DNA of 64,000 nucleotides from Strigamia acuminata (taxonomy: Eukaryota > Arthropoda > Chilopoda > Geophilomorpha > Linotaeniidae): assembly GCA_949358305.1 (NCBI GenBank), contig OX442316.1:13702001-13766000 (forward strand), written 5' to 3'. The position numbers and the translations under genes are program-made. Numbering within the stretch: the first letter of the stretch is position 1; each line of letters starts with the position of its first letter. Of the stretch, positions 59,701-64,000 are shown piece after piece. Below the pieces are notes generated by a model. It was not told where the DNA came from and made no database searches. It was given only the letters and a program-made list of their open reading frames with translations.

Positions 59701-62700
59701 ATCGTCATTAAGATAAAAGAGATAGAGTTGTTTGGACAATATTCGTCCATACAGAGTGCAATACGTTGGCAATTTATTTCATCTCTTACAATTACAAAAT
59801 TAATGTTGTTTACTTTTCTGAGTTTTCTGGATGTTTGTGTCAGTTTTAATGTTTACTCTTATTTTTTTTTGTACAATGCACGTCAAGTTTTAATAAAAGA
59901 CACTCGATTTAATGTTTTAATTTTGTTTTTGTTTTTGTTTTTGTTTTTGTAGCATTTTATTTGCTGACATCGTTGGATTCACTGCAATCTCGTCCACTTA
60001 CCCAGCTGCTGAACTCGTCAAAATTTTGAACGAGCTGTTTGCTCGCTTCGACAAATTAGCAGAGGTATATGGTGTTATTTGAAAGCATTTTCAATTTAAA
60101 AGTCATTTATTGGTGCAAACTAATCCTTGTTTTAAGCTGCACTTTGTGTTTGAATTAAGCCGCGCGCACTCGAATTCAATTTTCTTTTCTTTGGGTTCGT
60201 AATGAGACTCGTTTGCATGCGCTGACTGACAGTGTGAAAAGAAGCGAAGCGTCAGAGAGTCAAAAGTTAATCTCAAACTAGTTTTGTGTGGGATTTACAC
60301 TTTATGAATTTTCAACTTAATAAAAACCGAATTGATAAAGCAAAAGGGAGCTTGAAATAAAAATACAAATAAAAATGGGTTTTTGTAATTTTCATTTTCC
60401 ATTGAGAGCTTTTTTTTTATTACTTTTTTATTAAAAGTCGACATTTAAAAAACAAAAAAAAAAAATTGAACGTCGTTTTAAAAAATTAGAATGACTCTTT
60501 TAACTTTTACTAATGAAATATTTATTCAATGCGGTGCTTGCAACGAGTCGAAGTCTGGCTGCTTGCAAACAAATGTTACTCGGAACACAATCAAAACTTT
60601 TCGAGAACGCTTTTCCCATAAAAAAAAATATATATATTAGCATTTTTTTTTTTTTTTATTATTTTTTTTTTACTACCTCCATTACATGTGCTGTCAAATA
60701 AAATTGGAGGAAAAAAATGTTAATATATTCTATTATGCAAAATACGCTGCAACGAAGAAAAGAAAAGAAAACCATATAATCAAATATCGTCCCCGTATAA
60801 AAACTAAAGCATTGTTTCCGAATCGAAATTGTTTTTGTTCTCTGCGAGTGGGAATGGGAAGCATATAAAATTGAAGCTTGACTGACCCCGTTGAAGATTC
60901 GCCACTTAAAACGAATCGAAAATATGCCACTGTGGAGTTGGCTGTCATCGCACGCTGACTCAGTCGGTGTTTTCTGTGTTTATACACGGTAATAAGGAGA
61001 AATATTCACCGCAGAGTCGTTCTGTGAGCAGTGAGCTGTCATCGCGGCATGGTGCGGTGATAAGTGTCAACCAAATGAAAGTCATTTTTTGCTTTGCTTC
61101 TCTGTTGTTTATTTTTTTTTTTTTGCTGTCAATTGTGACAAGAAAGATGTCGGTAAAAGAATTTTGTCTTTATTTTCTGGACTTGTTCAACCGACAGCTG
61201 ACAAATTGTTTGTTCTTTATAAACTATTGGGGAAAAAAAAAACTGTTCGTTCAAATGATTTTTTTTTTGGATTGGGTAAACAAAAAAAAAAACTTTTTTT
61301 TTACTTATTTAATTTTTTTTGGGCTTGTTTTTATTTTTTTTGATGTAGAAATTTCACCAATTACGAATCAAAATCCTAGGCGACTGTTATTACTGCATCA
61401 GTGGCGCTCCTGAAGAGAGACCAGATCACGCAGTCTTGTGCGTGCACATGGGTTTATCTATGGTGGAAGCCATTAAGTAAGTTTGTCTGGTGAAAAAAAA
61501 AATTATTTTTATTTTTATTTTTATTTTTTGTTTATTTGCAGATACGTTCAGCAGAAAACGAAGTCACCAGTGGACATGAGAGTGGGCATTCATACTGGAG
61601 GAGTGCTCGCCGGGGTCCTCGGTCAACGGCAATGGCAGTTTGATGTGTACAGCAAGGACGTGGAGTTGGCCAATAAGATGGAAAGTGGTGGTCTTCCAGG
61701 GTGAGTGTTTGCAAAGGGTAAATCCATGTGCATTTGTTTGATATCATCGCATTGGGAAATATATCTAAGGCACCAATCACACCCCTAGACAACAATAAAG
61801 CAATTCTATATAACTAAACCTGTGTCTTTGGTCGTATTTCGGTGGATAATCATCGTGTGTGTTGTGTCCAGCGTCCCGTGGCTCTCCCTCGACCACTTTG
61901 CGTCCGTCCGAACACTCACAATTAAGAGAATTTAAAATTTTTGTGAATTTAATTGTTTTTGGTTTTGTCGTTTGTCTTTTGTGTCGAGGATTTGCTGCCC
62001 CTTTGGGTAGTGAATTTTAATCAGAAGTATAATGTAAAGTTTGTTGAGCCCAATAAATTTGAAGCCCATTTGTATGCAAAGTTGCTCAAGGATAACGAGA
62101 TGGGAATGTTGTCTCGTCGGATTACTGAATTCTGTGCGAGCAATTTGTTTGCAAATGCTGGAGCCGAATTGTGCAGATTAGACCTAATTTAACCTGATAA
62201 TCTTTCGTTCACCTTAGCAATTACAGATGGCTTGATCCCGCTCTAATTTGTTAAATGCTAATAAAGCTTTAGTCGAATCAGTTCGCTGGATTTATTAAAA
62301 GTTTGCGCAAAGTTTGCGGTTTTTTTTTTAATGGAACTGGATTGGGTTACTCGGATTGCTGTAATGAATCTGCATGTAATTTTGGTGCGATAATCTGGCT
62401 CGTATGTTTTAAAATGCACATTGGTTTTTATAAATTACGTTTGTCATAAAGTTTGTCGTAAAGGCGTCGTCTTCACGCTGTTTACGGAAGGCAATGTTAG
62501 CGTGGCGTTGTGCCAGTGCGAATTAAAATTCCATAATTAAAAGAAATCAAATTGGAGAAGACATGTTTTTGGTGGAGTTTTAGATGTGAAAGATGTGAAT
62601 TTTGGTTCTGATAACAGGTGATAAATCTCCGAGTTGAATTATCGTTCGCAAATGAATTGGAATAATAAATAAGAGATAAATCGTAATCTTAGCAGATCAA

Positions 62701-64000
62701 TTTATGTTGTTTACCGCCATTTCAGACGAGGTTTTATGACGGTTCTGCGAGTAGAAATAACATATTTTACTCGGAATTGTGTTTTTTTTTTCTTTCTTTT
62801 TTTTTTAGAACTAATTTCGCAAAAGTGATATTTGAGATAGGAGCGCATTGCCTATCATTTATTTTGGATTTATATCTCGTTTACCTTGCGATAAAAGCAT
62901 GATAAGCATCAATTTTCCATCGTCTAAAGATTTTTTTTTGTTTTCTTAATGGTGTAGGCGTGTCCACATCTCAGAAAAAACTCTTCGATATTTGAATGGC
63001 GAATTCGAAGTGGAGCCTGGAGATGGTGCGTCACGAGAGGAGTCCATTAAATTGGCTGGATTGAGAACATATTTCATTGTCAAAGTGCTGAAAGCGGTAA
63101 GACGCAGACGTCCGTTTGCTTCAAACTAAATTTAGTTGCTTGTTTTTCGACCAATTATCGAGTGGCGACTTGTTTAAAACTATTTTTTTACAGTATCCCG
63201 AGGGGACGTTGGACGTGAAACGAACGAGTGATGGGGAAACGGACCGTCGGTCAAGTGCGGAAGAGGTGGGTAAATTCGTTAAATTCGTTGGATGCTAAAA
63301 TGATATAAATTTTAAAAAGTCGACGTGCGTGAACTGAATTGGTGATAAATGAATAACAATTTGTGGACGCTTGCTGACTGACTGCTTCTTCGCTCAAGAA
63401 GTTTGGGAACTTGTCCAAAATCGAAATAAAGTCGTTGTCAGTTTTGGCACTGAATGTACATGCAGATGTTTGGAAATTACAAAATTTACATACAAATTGG
63501 GCTCCTGGAATTGACAAAAGTTGCACCAGTTGAATTCACAGCAGGAATGTTGCAGATATCAAGTTTTAGCCCCAAAAAAATCAACAAAAATCAACAAAAA
63601 TCAACAAAAATTATCAAAAACATTTTAAAAAAACATCAAAAATTCGAACACTACAAAAACATCACCAAAAAAAAATTTAAAAAAGATTATTTTCGCTTCG
63701 TGCTAACACCCAGTTTTAAATTTGAATGGAAAAAAATGAATGGTTTTGTCTTTTGTGTGTTTTAAGGATAAAGAAGACACGACTATGCTCCGTGATGCCG
63801 AAGCTTCTGGACCAGAAGAAGAGTATAGGAGAAGGCTTTATCAAGAGTTGATTGATTTGGGAGAGCGCAGGTTGATCTTCCGTGTGAATAGAAGCAAGAC
63901 GTTGGATAATATTGACTTAATATTTTTTTTCTTCTTGTTTGCTTCCGTTTTTAGTACGCTTTCGAACACTGCCAATCCATTGACACTTTGTTTCAAGAAA
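47747..64000 (+). CDS. Ac76E: Transmembrane adenylyl cyclase, Ac76E / AC2-4-7 type (5' part, runs off the edge)
   Basis: Makes cAMP from ATP at the plasma membrane under G-protein control. Exons: 47747-47926, 50244-50534, 51167-51367, 57187-57336, 58002-58120, 59953-60064, 61349-61476, 61542-61700, 62958-63096, 63194-63265, 63767-63870, 63955-64000+; frame is continuous through all. Residues 1-60 form the cytosolic N-tail. Six helices follow (three in exon 2, two in exon 3, one in exon 4), then the linker ([24 protein letters not shown]). C1a holds FADIVGFT (Asp319) and LGDCYYC (Asp363), the two metal-binding aspartates, and [28 protein letters not shown] and RVHIS. The [10 protein letters not shown] and [15 protein letters not shown] wording points to the Ac76E group. 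The intron at 58121-59952 is GC-AG. After exon 10 comes the C1b linker. M2 and C2 lie beyond the window. The ATG is preceded by a stop-containing leader. Confidence 0.94.
48206..48413. mobile_element. hAT-like MITE with ACTAGGCCTGTGC ends
   Basis: Left ACTAGGCCTGTGCAAATTTGCGATT and right AATCGCACAGGCCTAGT are inverted; the middle is full of palindromic CGATATATCGCAATATTG words. About 208 bp. TAGGCCTGTGC-type ends recall hAT MITEs. Confidence 0.6.
48475..48545 (+). other. Degenerate tRNA-like (pol III promoter-like) fragment
   Basis: TAGCTTAATTGG (48481-48492) resembles a tRNA A box and GGTTTCGATTG (48517-48527) a B box, 36 bases apart. The arms do not pair well, so it is not a functional tRNA; it may be a tRNA relic or SINE head. 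Confidence 0.3.
49229..49350. repeat. 30-bp tandem repeat in cyclase intron 1
   Basis: Two exact and two partial units of AAATCAGTTTGAAATGTGTA plus AGATGAATAC. Confidence 0.85.
50587..51080. mobile_element. Minisatellite-bearing TIR element, copy 2 (in cyclase intron 2)
   Basis: The left edge ACTGTAAATGCTTTCATTGA and the inverse of the right edge (ACTGTAAATGCTCTGATAAA) form terminal inverted repeats of about 14 perfect bases, more with mismatches. Between them lie a 31-bp tandem array and a unique block with GAAATCTAGGTTC that also occurs, inverted, in copy 1. About 494 bp; it fills most of the 632-bp intron. Confidence 0.7.
50660..50995. repeat. 31-bp minisatellite, about 11 units
   Basis: Unit ATTGAATAAAACGACTAAAA then TCAATGTTTAA. 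The first seven or so units have TCAATG, the last ones TAAATG, so the array carries a variant switch. It is the inverse of the unit at 42143-42448. Confidence 0.95.
52287..52495. mobile_element. R2 palindromic MITE copy (Tc1-like ends)
   Basis: It begins TACAGTCGTGGACAAAAAAT and ends GTTCACGACTGCA, with both arms carrying the TTAAGTTTATCT and GGTAGATAAAC motifs. The end TACAGTCGTGG is of the Tc1/mariner type. Confidence 0.65.
52500..52585. repeat. Short imperfect tandem repeat (GTGAGATTTTGC)
   Basis: Five or so units of GAGATTTTGCNA or GCGAGGTTTT. Similar words occur at 43280-43335. Confidence 0.55.
55490..55605. repeat. 30-bp tandem repeat, four units (cyclase intron 3)
   Basis: Unit AAACTTTTTGGACATGATTT then TCATTATTCC/TC, nearly identical in all copies. 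Open frames on both strands are due to the unit length being a multiple of three. Confidence 0.9.
58849..58990. repeat. Dispersed repeat (ATTTAAACAACAAAACATGTT family)
   Basis: GGCGCATTCATAACGTCATT at the left and CATTTAAACAACAAAACATG at the right; related to 17537-17720. Confidence 0.5.
59925..59950. repeat. (TTTTTG)n at the acceptor of cyclase exon 6
   Basis: Four to five TTTTTG units end two bases before the AG, so the microsatellite serves as the pyrimidine tract of the exon carrying FADIVGFT. Confidence 0.8.
60065..61348 (+). other. Cyclase intron 6
   Basis: AT-rich with A and T runs. A more GC-rich patch lies at about 60,880-61,080 with no recognised content. Confidence 0.6.
61701..62957 (+). 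other. Cyclase intron 8 with an unexplained open frame
   Basis: An 80-codon frame (61953-62192) gives a protein-like reading after its first hydrophobic residues ([37 protein letters not shown]). It has no stop-free link to the flanking exons and no match to cyclase. It may be chance, a relic or a nested gene. Confidence 0.35.
63580..63615. repeat. Short tandem repeat (ATCAACAAAA)n in cyclase intron 10
   Basis: Three exact units followed by a diverged one. Confidence 0.8.

Larger units (their letters stand above)
57337..59952 (+). other. Cyclase introns 4 and 5
   Basis: Intron 4 (57337-58001) is AT-rich with no features. Intron 5 (58121-59952) is GC-AG: the donor is CAG/GCAAGTTA. It has a dispersed-repeat fragment at 58849-58990 and ends in a TTTTG repeat directly before the acceptor. 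Confidence 0.7.

Noticed and set aside
1-64000. Retrotransposon or viral coding remnants
   Set aside because: I looked for reverse transcriptase, integrase, gag or capsid-like frames and saw none; the mobile DNA is made of short non-autonomous elements.

Overview
This is nuclear DNA of an invertebrate animal. The evidence is AT-rich background, spliced genes with GT-AG (and two GC-AG) introns, AATAAA polyadenylation signals, a BMP5/6/7/8 (gbb/60A)-type ligand gene, and a transmembrane adenylyl cyclase whose C1a domain looks most like the arthropod Ac76E / vertebrate AC2-4-7 group. I infer a protostome, most likely an arthropod. No species can be named from sequence alone.

Layout, all genes on the + strand. 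(1) 1-3321: AT-rich, possibly the 3' UTR of a gene entering from the left. (2) 3322-8006: four compact head-to-tail paralogous genes (A-D) for small two-helix membrane proteins of a family I do not recognise. All four have the same four-exon structure, with internal exons of 86 nt (107 in gene C) and 60 nt, and intron phases 0/2/2. (3) 8940-11475: a complete BMP-family ligand gene with 6 or 7 coding exons. One basic 42-residue exon may be a cassette, and the last intron is GC-AG. (4) 11476-12626: 3' UTR and spacer. 12627-12864 is an orphan, exon-like, higher-GC block. (5) 12865-47332: about 34 kb with no convincing gene, filled with non-autonomous transposons (several MITE families, two SINEs with a 5S-rRNA-like head, a plant-type Stowaway-like element, a minisatellite-bearing element) and tandem repeats. 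(6) 47333-64000: 5' part of the adenylyl cyclase gene. It holds the complete first six-helix membrane domain and C1a catalytic domain, and runs off the right edge in the C1b linker.

The BMP ligand and the cyclase are unrelated signalling genes and nothing suggests a joint pathway. The least explained coding feature is the four-gene membrane-protein array. The richest non-coding signal is the repeat landscape: a 31-bp minisatellite inside a TIR element present in inverted copies about 8 kb apart, MITEs that share an internal core but differ at their termini, and the 5S-headed SINEs. Exon boundaries were read by eye from splice consensus and reading-frame continuity. Family names for repeats are inferences from terminal motifs.
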